Part shown: one piece after another, positions 14,393 to 22,739 of the stretch
Numbering within the stretch: the stretch's first letter is position 1
How the letters are laid out: each line of letters begins with the position of its first letter
Assembly (NCBI GenBank): GCA_002306345.1
Contig: DBRQ01000002.1
Coordinates: 69,141 to 103,409 of the forward strand
DNA: 34,269 bases
From: Candidatus Pacebacteria bacterium UBA1364
GTDB lineage: Bacteria > Patescibacteriota > Microgenomatia > UBA1400 > PJMF01
Direction: 5' to 3'
Notes under the pieces: generated by a model
What the model was told of the DNA's origin: nothing
The model's input: the letters and a program-made list of their open reading frames with translations, nothing else
The model's database searches: none
Translations under genes and position numbers: made by a program

Positions 14393-14398
14393 ATTATA
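14393..14398 (-). promoter_or_regulatory. -10 box of the initiator tRNA gene
   Basis: TATAAT on the minus strand, 13 nt before C1 of the tRNA, with TTGATT (14417-14422) 18 nt upstream as a plausible -35. Confidence 0.55.
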
Positions 14399-14464
14399 AC
14401 AAAATAAGCTAGCATAATCAAGCAAGCTGCGTTAAAATACAATCCACGACAAACTGTGTTGCAA

Positions 14465-14539
14465 GGCGGGATAGCTCAGCTGGTTTAGAGCATCGGATTC
14501 ATAAACCGAAGGTCCTGAGTTCGAATCTCAGTCCCGCTA
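14465..14539 (+). tRNA. tRNA with CAT anticodon (elongator Met or Ile2)
   Basis: 75 nt. Acceptor GGCGGGA with TCCCGCT (G1-U72 wobble), T8 A9, D arm GCTC-AGCTGGTTTA-GAGC, anticodon arm TCGGA-TTCATAA-ACCGA, variable AGGTC, T arm CTGAG-TTCGAAT-CTCAG, discriminator A. CCA is not encoded. The bottom pair next to the anticodon loop is A-A rather than a Watson-Crick pair, which is odd. CAT can mean elongator Met or, after lysidine modification by TilS, Ile2; sequence alone does not decide. It diverges from the initiator tRNA with an 85-nt spacer. Confidence 0.9.
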
Positions 14540-14615
14540 CTTTAAAGTTTTTACTCTACAACACTACTCATCCTAATTCCCACAATTTATTCTTAATTTA
14601 GAATTAAGGAGTTGA

Positions 14616-14733
14616 ATGATGATTAAATATAAACCAATCTAAATTCGGTGAAATTTTTCTAGTTAGATTTCATCCTGCCTCTGGCAAAGAGGTTGACAGA
14701 AAAAATCGGCATATTATCAAAAGAAGATATTAG
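14616..14733 (+). pseudogene. MazF/PemK-type toxin remnant (frameshifted, truncated)
   Basis: After a good Shine-Dalgarno (AAGGAG, 14606-14611) the frame begins MMIKYKP and stops at once; shifting after CCA gives SKFGEIFLVRFHPASGKEVD followed by RKNRHIIKRRY-stop. G-E-I-x-LV-x-F-x-P-x2-G-x-E is the N-terminal strand pair of the MazF/PemK ribonuclease fold, and a loss of two bases (AA) explains the slip. The usual RP-x-VV and the rest of the toxin are missing. No antitoxin gene is visible. It is therefore a dead toxin fragment, lying between the tRNA and the groEL terminator. Confidence 0.65.
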
Positions 14734-14771
14734 GCTTTGAAAAACCAACCTCTCACAATTATTTAAAGACT

Positions 14772-14806
14772 AAACAAAAAGGGCTCACAAAGAGCCCTTT
14801 TTGTTT
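14772..14806. terminator. Bidirectional intrinsic terminator after groEL
   Basis: A perfect 15-bp stem AAACAAAAAGGGCTC / GAGCCCTTTTTGTTT with loop ACAAA. GC core plus flanking A- and T-tracts gives a working U-run on either strand. It closes the groES-groEL transcript (minus) and any transcript from the tRNA side (plus). Confidence 0.85.
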
Positions 14807-14835
14807 GATAAAAAACCATCAGAAACATTATTTGT

Positions 14836-16467
14836 TTACATCATCCCTTGCATTCCTCCACCCATTCCTTGTGGCATAGCTGGCTCATTCTTTTTTGGTG
14901 CATCAGTGACTAAGCATTCTGTAGTCAAAATCATTGAAGCCACAGAAGCAGCGTTTTCTAAAGCAGTAATAGCCACTTTAGTTGGTTCGATCACACCAGC
15001 CTTTGACAAATCTTCAAATTTGTTGGTAAGCGCATTAAAACCCCAATTGTCTTGGTTTTTAGCCTTGATTTGACCAACCACCCAACCAGCGTCTTCGCCA
15101 GAATTAACGGCTAGCATACGCAACGGAGCTTCCAAAATAGTTTTGATCAATTCCACTCCAGCTTTTTCATCATCAGAAGTAGTTGCAACTTGATCAAGCA
15201 CTTTAGAGGCCCGAATGAAGGTCACTCCACCACCTGGAATAATCCCTTCTTCAATAGCTGCTTTGGTGGCCTCTTTGGCATCTTTAACGCGTTCTTGCAA
15301 GTTTTTCATTTCCATTTCTGTGGATGCACCAACCTGAATCACTGCTACTCCGCCAGTCAATTTAGCTTTACGTTCTTGCAATTTTTCGATGTCAAAATCA
15401 GAAGTAGTATTTTGAATCTGCTTCTCGATTTGTGCCACACGCGCATTAATGTCTTCTTGGCTCCCTCGACCACCAACAATTCTAGTACTGTCTTTGCTAG
15501 AACGCACACTGTCAGCTTGACCGAGATCAGAGATGCTGGTTTCAACTAATTTACGACCAGTATCAGCGCTAATTAAATTAGCACCAGTCAAAATGGCAAT
15601 ATCTTGTAACATTTCTTTACGACGATCACCAAAACCAGGTGCCTTAACCGCTAAACATTTAAAAGTACCACGCAATCTGTTAACCACCAAAGTAGTTAAA
15701 GCTTCGCCTTCAATCTCATCAGCGATAATTACCAACTCACGATTTTCATTCACCACTGCCTCAAGTAAGGGTAAAATATCTTTGATGTTGGCAATTTTTT
15801 GATCAGTAATCAAAATGTAGGGCTTTTCGCTCACAGCTTCCATGTGATCGGTATCAGTCACAAAATAAGGTGAAGCATAGCCTTTATCAAATTCCATGCC
15901 TTCCTTATGTTCGATAGTAATTTCCATGGTTTTACCTTCTTCTACTTCAACCACTCCGTCTTTGCCAACTTTACGTAGTGCTTCGGCAATTTTGCCACCA
16001 ATGACACTACTTTGCGCAGAAATCGTGGCCACTTTTTCCCAATCCTCTTGCTTGACATCAACTGATAAGCGGCGCAATTCAAGTACCACCGCCTGGACAG
16101 CTTTATCAATGCCACGTTTCATAATCATTGGATTGGCGCCAGCAGTCACCTGTTTCATACCGTGCAGCGCGATTTGCTGGGCTAAAAGAGTAGAAGTGGT
16201 AGTACCATCACCAGCCACTTCATTAGTTTTATTAGCGGCCTCTTTAACCAAAGCCGCTCCCATATTTTCAAATGGATCTTCCAACTCGATTTCTTTGGCA
16301 ACGGTCACACCGTCGTGAATGACACTGGGTGAACCCCAAGATCGATCTAAGGCCACATTGCGACCCTTAGGTCCAAGCGTAGTAACTACCGCATTGGCTA
16401 ATTTATTAATCCCAACCAACATTTTTTGTCTGGCTTCATCGCCAAAAAGAAGTTGTTTTGCTGCCAT
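14836..16467 (-). CDS. groEL: Chaperonin GroEL (60 kDa)
   Basis: 543 residues from MAAKQLLFG; an upstream TTG would add four residues and is unlikely. Canonical segments are TTLGPKGRNVALDRSWGSP and DGVTVAKEIELEDPFENMGA (equatorial, nucleotide-binding), GDGTTTSTLLA (the DGTTT motif with the catalytic Asp region), the intermediate and apical domains and the C-terminal GGM repeat (MPQGMGGGMQGMM). It folds proteins in a double heptameric ring capped by GroES. It lies 138 nt downstream of groES with a terminator after it, so the pair forms a standard groESL operon. Nothing unusual in the parts I checked. Confidence 0.98.
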   Translation of the reverse strand: MAAKQLLFGDEARQKMLVGINKLANAVVTTLGPKGRNVALDRSWGSPSVIHDGVTVAKEIELEDPFENMGAALVKEAANKTNEVAGDGTTTSTLLAQQIALHGMKQVTAGANPMIMKRGIDKAVQAVVLELRRLSVDVKQEDWEKVATISAQSSVIGGKIAEALRKVGKDGVVEVEEGKTMEITIEHKEGMEFDKGYASPYFVTDTDHMEAVSEKPYILITDQKIANIKDILPLLEAVVNENRELVIIADEIEGEALTTLVVNRLRGTFKCLAVKAPGFGDRRKEMLQDIAILTGANLISADTGRKLVETSISDLGQADSVRSSKDSTRIVGGRGSQEDINARVAQIEKQIQNTTSDFDIEKLQERKAKLTGGVAVIQVGASTEMEMKNLQERVKDAKEATKAAIEEGIIPGGGVTFIRASKVLDQVATTSDDEKAGVELIKTILEAPLRMLAVNSGEDAGWVVGQIKAKNQDNWGFNALTNKFEDLSKAGVIEPTKVAITALENAASVASMILTTECLVTDAPKKNEPAMPQGMGGGMQGMM

Positions 16468-16605
16468 AATATTTCGCAAGATTAATTTTTCTCTTTCGCA
16501 TTTCTCTTAAAGAAGAGATTTGTGTGGGCGACGCAATAGCGAAAAATGAACTTGCTCCTTTCTTTTTTATTTTTTGTCTTTTATTAACTATTAAACTATT
16601 AACTA

Positions 16606-16992
16606 TTAATTATTAATTACGGCCAAGATGTCTTCGAATTTTAAAAATTGATATTCAATATCATCAATTTTAAATTCGTTCCCACCCCATTTTTTATAAA
16701 TAACTTTATCGCCAACTTTGACTGGAGCGCTGCCACATGAACAAGTGTCATCGCAGCAAGAATCAGTCTTTTTTACAGTTTTACTTTTTTTAGTTGTTGT
16801 CTCTTGATCACCCTCTTTGCAATCGCAAGAGCATTCAGCCGAACCAACAGCCAAAACCGTTCCGTGCTGAGGTTTTTCATTCTCATTCTCTGGCAAAATA
16901 ATTCCTGAAGCAGTTTTTGCATCTGCTTTAGCTGGCTCAACTAAAACGTAACCTCTAGTGGGTTGAATTTTTTTAACATTCAAATCTTGCAT
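16606..16992 (-). CDS. groES: Co-chaperonin GroES with a cysteine-rich roof insertion
   Basis: 128 residues from MQDLNVKKI, chosen because AAAGGGAA lies 5 nt upstream (an in-frame ATG 15 nt earlier sits before this site). The mobile loop ADAKTASGIILPE (23-35) and the segment VKVGDKVIYKKWGGNEFKI (91-109) are typical. Typical GroES has about 97 residues; here about 30 extra residues sit after GTVLAVG (44-50), in the roof hairpin at the top of the dome. The insert (51-88) holds seven cysteines in CSCDC (54-58), CC (79-80) and CSC (84-86), separated by a Lys/Thr-rich stretch. This looks like a metal-binding or redox module; its role is inference. Confidence 0.95.
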   Translation of the reverse strand: MQDLNVKKIQPTRGYVLVEPAKADAKTASGIILPENENEKPQHGTVLAVGSAECSCDCKEGDQETTTKKSKTVKKTDSCCDDTCSCGSAPVKVGDKVIYKKWGGNEFKIDDIEYQFLKFEDILAVINN

Positions 16993-17057
16993 AATTTTCC
17001 CTTTCATTAGCTAAAGTTTATTTTTCTAATTCACAATCATAAATGCTAACTGGCGAA

Positions 17058-17086
17058 AATTTAACACAAAAATTTATTATTAGCAA
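17058..17086 (-). promoter_or_regulatory. Candidate groES promoter
   Basis: Minus-strand TTGCTA (17081-17086) and TAAATT (17058-17063) are 17 nt apart. The -35 lies inside the left arm of the CIRCE-like palindrome, the placement expected for repression by HrcA. Confidence 0.5.
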
Positions 17087-17106
17087 TAAGCATTATTGAT
17101 TGCTAA
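17080..17106. promoter_or_regulatory. CIRCE-like heat-shock operator
   Basis: TTAGCAATA-N9-GATTGCTAA has exactly the 9-9-9 layout of CIRCE (TTAGCACTC-N9-GAGTGCTAA), with the outer TTAGCA/TGCTAA kept and the inner bases changed. It is the binding site of HrcA in many bacteria. hrcA is not in this window. Confidence 0.7.
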
Positions 17107-17339
17107 TTTAAGCTAACTATTTTATGAAGGGTACAATGACTAATTAGAAAAGCAGTCTGCAACCGATGAATAGAAAGCTTTCGAGCTTCATCTTTAAAAA
17201 CAAGTTCTCTATTGGTAAACATTGTTTTACCTTCTGTGCGCTCTATACACCAGTCTTCTTTAGCAGAAAAGTTGCGAAAACTAGTCCAGAAATTTTTGAG
17301 TTTAATTGGACCAAGACCGCTGCCAGTTTACAATTACAA
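17107..17339. other. 233-nt gap without a recognisable gene
   Basis: Both strands are unusually open. A minus-strand frame runs for about 70 codons without a stop down to TAG near 17112 and includes KEDWCIERTEGKTMFTNREL, but it has no ATG before its middle. A plus-strand frame of 61 codons starts MNRKLSSFIF. Neither matches a family I know and neither has a clear ribosome-binding site. It may hold a decayed gene. Confidence 0.35.
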
Positions 17340-17708
17340 TTAGCTTGCTAACCCAGCAACTCCATAAAATAAAGCGTTAATGAGCGGCATAACTTTGCGT
17401 AAATCCATGGCCATCTGCATTGACAACTGTATTGACTCCTGATCCAGCTTCACACCTTCGATACTAAAGTTGGAATTATCCACAAAAGTTTGTAACAATG
17501 TATCAAAAATGGCTTTATTTTCTTTGACAAATAAATCACGCTCGACTTTTTTCTTAAGCATCAATTTTTCCAAATACAAAACAATTTGCCTCATTTCCCG
17601 AGCACGTAAATAAAGGCTAAATTTTAAATCTGCCGTATCATCAAACAAGTCATTTGTTTGAAAATCTAAGGCTTCTAAAATTTGCTGACGATTGTTATGT
17701 TTTGGCAT
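17340..17708 (-). CDS. Hypothetical all-helical protein
   Basis: 122 residues. Predicted helices are NRQQILEALDFQTNDLF, KFSLYLRAREMRQIVLYLEK and a C-terminal helix around QESIQLSMQMAMDLRKVMPL, ending in NALFYGVAGLAS. No signal peptide, TM helix or catalytic motif is evident. No family recognised. It diverges from the tsaC-tsaE gene across only 32 nt. The ATG lies within the sequence TATTATAATG, so either the box is not the promoter or the mRNA starts inside the gene. Confidence 0.6.
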   Translation of the reverse strand: MPKHNNRQQILEALDFQTNDLFDDTADLKFSLYLRAREMRQIVLYLEKLMLKKKVERDLFVKENKAIFDTLLQTFVDNSNFSIEGVKLDQESIQLSMQMAMDLRKVMPLINALFYGVAGLAS

Positions 17709-17740
17709 TATAATATTGACCTATTATCTTACAAAATAAT

Positions 17741-18814
17741 ATGCAAATATTAAAGCTCAATTCTAATCGAGAAGAGATTATTAAGGCCGCCGTAGCGTGT
17801 CTCAAAAATGATGGTTTGCTCATTTATCCCACAGAAACTGTTTATGGGATTGGTGCCAATGCTTGCAGCCATAAAGCTATCGATAAATTGTTAAAATATA
17901 AAGGTCGTCGCCAAGGCAAGCCACTTTCTATCGCCGTTACCGACCAAAAAATGGCTGAGCGCTATGTAGAAATCAACCAGCAGGCAGCTAAATTTTACAA
18001 GAATTTTTTACCTGGCCCCTTTACCGTAATTTCCAAAAGTAAAAATCTGGTTGATTCAAGAGTAAATTCTGAATTTGGTACGTTAGGAATTAGGATTCCT
18101 GATTACCCATTAATAGTTGAAATTATTAAAACTTTTAATCAGGCAATTACTAGCACTTCTGCCAATGCTTCTGGGCAAAAAAGACCCTACAAAATTCAGG
18201 ATATTTTTGAGCATTGTTCAACTAAACAGAAGGCCTTGATTGATTTAGTCATTGATGCTGGTGAATTGCCCAAAAATGAACCATCAGTAGTAATCGATAC
18301 CACTTTATCTACGCCAATTGCCTTGCGTGGTTCGCTTGATCAAAATCACCATCATACTGGTCAAATTTTATGGAGCAAATCTGCAAATGAAACCAGTGCA
18401 TTAGCTAGCAGACTTATGCTCAACCATTTGAATCAATTACAAAAAAATGGTCTAATTTTTGCTCTCAATGGCCCACTGGGTATAGGTAAAACTGTGTTTG
18501 CTAAAGGCGTGGCAAAATTTTTAGGCATTCAAGAAATCATTAATTCCCCAAGTTACTCGTACATGAATGAATATGCTTATCAAAGAGCACAAACTAAAGG
18601 AACTTTTTATCATCTTGACGCTTGGAAGATTGATAGTCAATCTGAAGTAGAACTTTTAAACATTCAGCAATTAATTAAAAAAAATAACGTGCTTGTAATT
18701 GAATGGTTTCAACAGATTGAGCAATATTTAACCTTAGAGCAAAAAACTACACTGATTACTTTGGATTTTGCAGAAAGTAAGCAAAAAAGAAAGATTGTCA
18801 TTAGCGAAAGTTAA
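17741..18814 (+). CDS. TsaC-TsaE fusion for tRNA t6A synthesis
   Basis: 357 residues with two domains normally encoded apart. Residues 1 to about 200 are a YrdC/Sua5 domain (TsaC): IYPTETVYGIGANA, KGRRQGKPLS, FLPGPFT and STSANASG, the sites that make threonylcarbamoyl-AMP from Thr, bicarbonate and ATP. Residues about 215-345 are TsaE: P-loop GPLGIGKT (244-251), NSPSYSYMNEY, YHLDAW and VIEWFQQIE. TsaE is the ATPase that recycles the TsaB-TsaD complex. tsaD follows 42 nt downstream, so three of the four t6A steps sit together; tsaB is not seen in this window. Fusion may keep the first and last factor at one to one. Confidence 0.93.
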   Translation: MQILKLNSNREEIIKAAVACLKNDGLLIYPTETVYGIGANACSHKAIDKLLKYKGRRQGKPLSIAVTDQKMAERYVEINQQAAKFYKNFLPGPFTVISKSKNLVDSRVNSEFGTLGIRIPDYPLIVEIIKTFNQAITSTSANASGQKRPYKIQDIFEHCSTKQKALIDLVIDAGELPKNEPSVVIDTTLSTPIALRGSLDQNHHHTGQILWSKSANETSALASRLMLNHLNQLQKNGLIFALNGPLGIGKTVFAKGVAKFLGIQEIINSPSYSYMNEYAYQRAQTKGTFYHLDAWKIDSQSEVELLNIQQLIKKNNVLVIEWFQQIEQYLTLEQKTTLITLDFAESKQKRKIVISES

Positions 18815-18856
18815 AATTACTGAGTTATTAATCAAAAGTGGGATACAGTTGTAGCA

Positions 18857-19990
18857 ATGAGCAAAATTTTAGCCATAGATACCAGTTGCGATGATACCAG
18901 TGCCGCAGTCACTGATGGCTTAGTGGTTCTCAGTAACATCGTGGCTTCGCAAAACCAAATTCATGAAAAATTTGGTGGAGTTTTTCCCACTTTAGCCAAA
19001 CAAGCCCATCAAGAAAACATTGAACCAACCATTAATTTAGCAATGCAAGTGGCTCAGCTTGATTGGTCTTTAATTAATGCAATTGCTGTCACTGTTGGTC
19101 CGGGATTGGCACCGGCTTTGGAAGTGGGCATTACTCAAGCGAAAAAATTAGCTATTCAATATAACAAAAAAATTATTGCTGTTAATCACCTTGAAGGACA
19201 CGCGTTGTCGCCGTTAGCTCTTAATCACAGTAGAAAAAGAGGTAAACAAGCTGATACAAAAGTTAATTTACCTAGTTTAGCCGTAGTGATTTCTGGTGGT
19301 CATAGCGAATTTATTTTGGTGCAACAATTGGGTCAATATCAAAAACTTGGCCAAACCATTGATGATGCCGCTGGAGAATGTTTAGATAAGGTCGGCCGTT
19401 TACTCAATCTCGGATATCCAGCTGGACCACTGGTCGAAAAATTTGCCAAAAAAGGACAAGCGAGCAAATTTAGTTTGCCTAAAGCGATGACTATGCAAGA
19501 CAATTTTAATTTAAGTTTTTCAGGACTCAAAACCGCTGCCCGTAATTTAATTACGGATTTAGAAAAACAAAATAAATTAGATCAGCAAACTACTTATGAT
19601 TTAGCCGCGTCCTTACAGGAAGCCGTTTTTGGCCAAATTATTTATAAATTAAAAAGAATTTTGCTGAGTCCTAATTTAGTAGCAGGCACATATCCCAAAA
19701 GAGATTTTCTAGACCAGATTAAAAATGGCCAAGCACCAAAAACTTTGATTAACGAAATTTGGTTGGGTGGCGGCGTAGCCGCCAATATAAACTTACGAAG
19801 AAAAATCAGGCAATTACTTGAAAAATATCAAGAACAAAGTGGCAAAAAAATCCAACTTAAAGTTCCTTATAGCAAAAAATTGTGTAGCGATAATGCCGCC
19901 ATGATCGGACTTGTGGCTGGACTTAAATATTCAAGAAACGAATTTGCCAAACTGGATGAGTTAGACAGAAAACCCAATTTAACAATTTAA
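18857..19990 (+). CDS. tsaD: tRNA N6-adenosine threonylcarbamoyltransferase TsaD
   Basis: 377 residues of the ASKHA fold. Visible are ILAIDTSCDDTSAAV (N-terminal ATP-site loop), VGPGLAPALEVG, the metal-binding NHLEGHALSPL (H111, H115), VISGGHSEFIL and the C-terminal SDNAAMIGLVAGLKY with the third metal ligand Asp. It transfers the threonylcarbamoyl group to A37 of tRNAs reading ANN codons. It is about 35 residues longer than the common form because of insertions near 122-140 and 270-290. It works with TsaB and with the TsaE domain of the upstream protein. Confidence 0.96.
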   Translation: MSKILAIDTSCDDTSAAVTDGLVVLSNIVASQNQIHEKFGGVFPTLAKQAHQENIEPTINLAMQVAQLDWSLINAIAVTVGPGLAPALEVGITQAKKLAIQYNKKIIAVNHLEGHALSPLALNHSRKRGKQADTKVNLPSLAVVISGGHSEFILVQQLGQYQKLGQTIDDAAGECLDKVGRLLNLGYPAGPLVEKFAKKGQASKFSLPKAMTMQDNFNLSFSGLKTAARNLITDLEKQNKLDQQTTYDLAASLQEAVFGQIIYKLKRILLSPNLVAGTYPKRDFLDQIKNGQAPKTLINEIWLGGGVAANINLRRKIRQLLEKYQEQSGKKIQLKVPYSKKLCSDNAAMIGLVAGLKYSRNEFAKLDELDRKPNLTI

Positions 19991-20151
19991 AAACATCTTC
20001 TCTTAAAAACCCTTGCAAACTTTCTCAAATGGAAACATACTGCAATTTCACAGTCAGTGCGCATTTGCCAGAGTATAACAAGAAATAAAACGAAATGGCG
20101 TAACTATATCTTCTCAAGTCTTCTGCAAATTTTTATGATAGGATATCCTTA

Positions 20152-21942
20152 ATGAAAGAGGCTCATTTTGTATCAATTTTAACTCATCCTCGTTTGTATT
20201 TTTGTGCACAAGCAAGCAGCAACCAAAGTAAACAATTAGTTGTTGCTTTTTTTGTCAAAGGACAAAATGCTACTAGTTTTGCTAAAGATTTAGTTGATGA
20301 ATTCTCCAATTGGCAAATAGATAATTCTGAACAATTGCACCAAAAAATATTAGATTTACTAAGTTTTGTGCGACAGAAAAAATTAGAAATAGAATTTGCT
20401 TTAAGTCTTCTCACTGAAAAAGAAATTATTTTTGCCACTTACTGCGGGCGAGTAATTCTGAAGAGAAATGGCCAAGTTAAAAAAATTCTAGAAAGTACAA
20501 AAGAAATCAAAATTATTGTAGGTAGCTTTAAAGATAATGATCAAATTATCTTGCTTAATCAATCTGCAGAAAAAATTGAAAAACAAATCCTACAAAAACT
20601 GACAGAAAACATTAGCTTGGAAAAATTAGTGAGTGAGATTGACTTGATAAGACAAAACTACAACGATCTTGATGAAAGTATTGTGTTTTTAACTTACAAA
20701 ACAACAGCAAAAGAAGAACAAAACCAAAAATTTAATTTACAAAAAATTATTCAACAATTAAAAAAAATTAAATTTTTTTTAAATAAAATAGATAAATTGC
20801 TTAAAAAAATCTTTCAATTTTTTAAAAGAATTTTTTTTAAACTTAAAAACCAGAGCAGGAAAAAAATAATTATTACGATTGTGATTTTGTTTCTACTTAT
20901 GGCATCATTGTTCACTTTTATCACTATCTCCAACAATCAGAATCAAAAAATTATCCAAAATATAACGGCTAAAATTGTCGAAATTAGTAAAAATACCAAT
21001 AACATTGAGCAATTAGTTTTAGAACAACCACTCCAAGCCAGAGAAATTGCCCAAAAAAGCTTAACCTCACTGGAGGCTTTGAAAAATGAAAAAAACAATA
21101 AAGACAGCCTAAAATTGATAGAGGCGGAAATTAATAAAACGCAGGCGTTGATTGCAGAAATATCTAGCAATAATGCACTTGATCAATTATCGATTGCGTA
21201 TAATTTAGACGATTTTTTGGCCAGCAAAATTGAAATTAAAGACAAGCAAATTTTTCTCTTAGAAAATAGTGGCCAAGAAATTTTGCACATTAAAGCAGAC
21301 CAAAGCAGAGAAAAAATTAGTTTAAAAAATAATGAGAAAATTAAAGATTTTACTGTTACGGAAAATAAATTATTTATTTTGAGTAGTGGCCTTTACATGT
21401 TGGACTTAAGCGCAAACGAGCAAACTTTTATCAAAGTTAAAGAAGAAGGAGAATCGGATAAAAATGGCGAATTTTTAAGCAGTTTTGGTCCCTATTTGTA
21501 TCTGCTCAATAAGGATAAAAGAAACATTTATCGATATTATTACAACAATGACCAGTTAAGCGATCCAATTGGTTGGTTAATTGATAAACAAGGTGTTAAT
21601 TTTGACAATATCAACGATTTAATGGTAGATGGGGATTTGTGGTTAGGTTTTAAAGACGGTAATGTTCTCAAATTTAGCAAAGGAACTGCAGCGACTTTTC
21701 AAATGAAAGGAATCAGTCAATTGCCCACTAACCCTGTGATTTTAAGTAGCAATGAAACAAGTAATTTTGTGGCAATTTTAGAAAAACAAAATAAAAGATT
21801 ATTGATTTTGACCAAAGATGGTCAGTTGCTACGTGAAATTAAAAGTAATGAACTGGCTGGTGTCAGTAGTATTGCTTTAAGCGATGATGAAAAAAAAGTC
21901 TATGCACTTAGTGGCTCAACTATCTATGAAGTGGAAATCTAA
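20152..21942 (+). CDS. Single-pass membrane protein with PP2C-like N-terminus and propeller-like C-terminus
   Basis: 596 residues. The cytoplasmic part (1-235) resembles a degenerate PPM/PP2C phosphatase domain: EIIFATYCGRVILKRNGQVK aligns with the G-D-S-R-x-Y-hairpin, and GSFKDNDQIILLNQSAEKI with the GD-x-ll-L-x-SDG-x strand, but the metal-binding aspartates are absent, so catalysis is unlikely. A Lys/Phe-rich stretch and one TM helix (about 239-259) follow, then a coiled coil (about 262-340) and an extracytoplasmic beta-propeller-like region (about 345-596) with repeats such as KLFILSSGLYMLDLS, PYLYLLNKDKRNIYRYYY and KRLLILTKDGQLLREI. It may sense envelope state. Its stop overlaps the smpB start, so translation is coupled. 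Confidence 0.6.
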   Translation: MKEAHFVSILTHPRLYFCAQASSNQSKQLVVAFFVKGQNATSFAKDLVDEFSNWQIDNSEQLHQKILDLLSFVRQKKLEIEFALSLLTEKEIIFATYCGRVILKRNGQVKKILESTKEIKIIVGSFKDNDQIILLNQSAEKIEKQILQKLTENISLEKLVSEIDLIRQNYNDLDESIVFLTYKTTAKEEQNQKFNLQKIIQQLKKIKFFLNKIDKLLKKIFQFFKRIFFKLKNQSRKKIIITIVILFLLMASLFTFITISNNQNQKIIQNITAKIVEISKNTNNIEQLVLEQPLQAREIAQKSLTSLEALKNEKNNKDSLKLIEAEINKTQALIAEISSNNALDQLSIAYNLDDFLASKIEIKDKQIFLLENSGQEILHIKADQSREKISLKNNEKIKDFTVTENKLFILSSGLYMLDLSANEQTFIKVKEEGESDKNGEFLSSFGPYLYLLNKDKRNIYRYYYNNDQLSDPIGWLIDKQGVNFDNINDLMVDGDLWLGFKDGNVLKFSKGTAATFQMKGISQLPTNPVILSSNETSNFVAILEKQNKRLLILTKDGQLLREIKSNELAGVSSIALSDDEKKVYALSGSTIYEVEI

Positions 21943-22394
21943 TGTCACTTGTTTTTAATAAAAAAGCCAACTACGAATATACTATTAGCAAAAAATTTAT
22001 CGCTGGTATTGTTTTGGAGGGTATGGAAGTTAAGAGCTTACGCTTAAAACAAGCTAGTTTAAATGGCAGCTACATCAAAGAAATTGGCGGTGAGCTTTTT
22101 CTAATCAATGCACAAATTAATGCTTACGCTTTTGCTAATCAAGAAAATTACGATCCAAAAAGATCACGCAAGTTATTACTTAAAAAAAGCGAACTCAAAA
22201 CACTACTTGAAAATAGTAAACAAAAAGGTTTTGCTATCGTTCCTCTAGCTTTCTTCCTTGCTCATAATAAAATCAAGCTAGAATTTGCCTTAGCTAAGGG
22301 CAAAAAAGAATACGAAAAAAGAGAAAACATCAAAAAAAGAGCACTAAAGAGAGAGTTACAAATTGAGAATAAAAAAGCTAAGCTTAAAATTTAA
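21942..22394 (+). CDS. smpB: SsrA-binding protein SmpB
   Basis: 150 residues. The pattern NKKANYEYTISKKFIAGIVL and GMEVKSLRLKQASLNGSYIK, followed by YDPKRSRKLLL and FALAKGKKEYEKRENIKKR, is the SmpB beta-barrel with its basic C-terminal tail. It delivers tmRNA to stalled ribosomes for trans-translation. The ATG overlaps the stop of the upstream gene (TAATG), an unusual partner for smpB. No tmRNA gene was seen in this window. Confidence 0.96.
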   Translation: MSLVFNKKANYEYTISKKFIAGIVLEGMEVKSLRLKQASLNGSYIKEIGGELFLINAQINAYAFANQENYDPKRSRKLLLKKSELKTLLENSKQKGFAIVPLAFFLAHNKIKLEFALAKGKKEYEKRENIKKRALKRELQIENKKAKLKI

Positions 22395-22499
22395 AATTTG
22401 TTTCAAAGTTAAAAAGGCCAAAATTAAAAAAGGCAAAATTCCCCTTGTTCTCAGCACCAAATTAGGCTTTAATTAAGTTAAAGGAGGATAAAATTACTT

Positions 22500-22730
22500 A
22501 TGTCTAAAAATGTTTTTTGGCCCGTCACTTTAGTAATCATGGGATTAATCTTTATGGCTTCCAACATGGGTTATTTGCCAGCGGCCTTGTGGAACCTGTG
22601 GCCACTAATTTTGATTGTGGTCGGTTTAGGCGGCTTAGTTATTTCAGATAGAGAAGAATGGGTTACAAAAGAAATTAAACCAAGCAATAAAAAACCTGTC
22701 AGCAAAAAGAAAAAAACCAGTAAAAAATAG
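22500..22730 (+). CDS. Small two-TM membrane protein (LiaI/DUF5668-like)
   Basis: 76 residues: two hydrophobic helices (about 6-24 and 29-48) joined by a short GYLPAALWNLWP turn, then a basic tail of Lys repeats. The NLWPLILIVVGLGGL segment is typical of the LiaI-LiaF-like transmembrane region. Function unknown; such proteins often sense envelope stress. AAAGGAGGA lies about 11 nt upstream, the clearest Shine-Dalgarno in this part of the window. Confidence 0.7.
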   Translation: MSKNVFWPVTLVIMGLIFMASNMGYLPAALWNLWPLILIVVGLGGLVISDREEWVTKEIKPSNKKPVSKKKKTSKK

Positions 22731-22739
22731 AAGCAAACA

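Noticed and set aside
17166..17351. Plus-strand frame of 61 codons before the hypothetical gene
   Set aside because: No Shine-Dalgarno or promoter, no recognisable family, and the opposite strand is equally open; kept only as an unresolved gap.
22410..22440. Imperfect tandem of AAAAAGGCCAAAATT
   Set aside because: Two short copies in low-complexity AT-rich sequence; no further structure or conserved signal visible.
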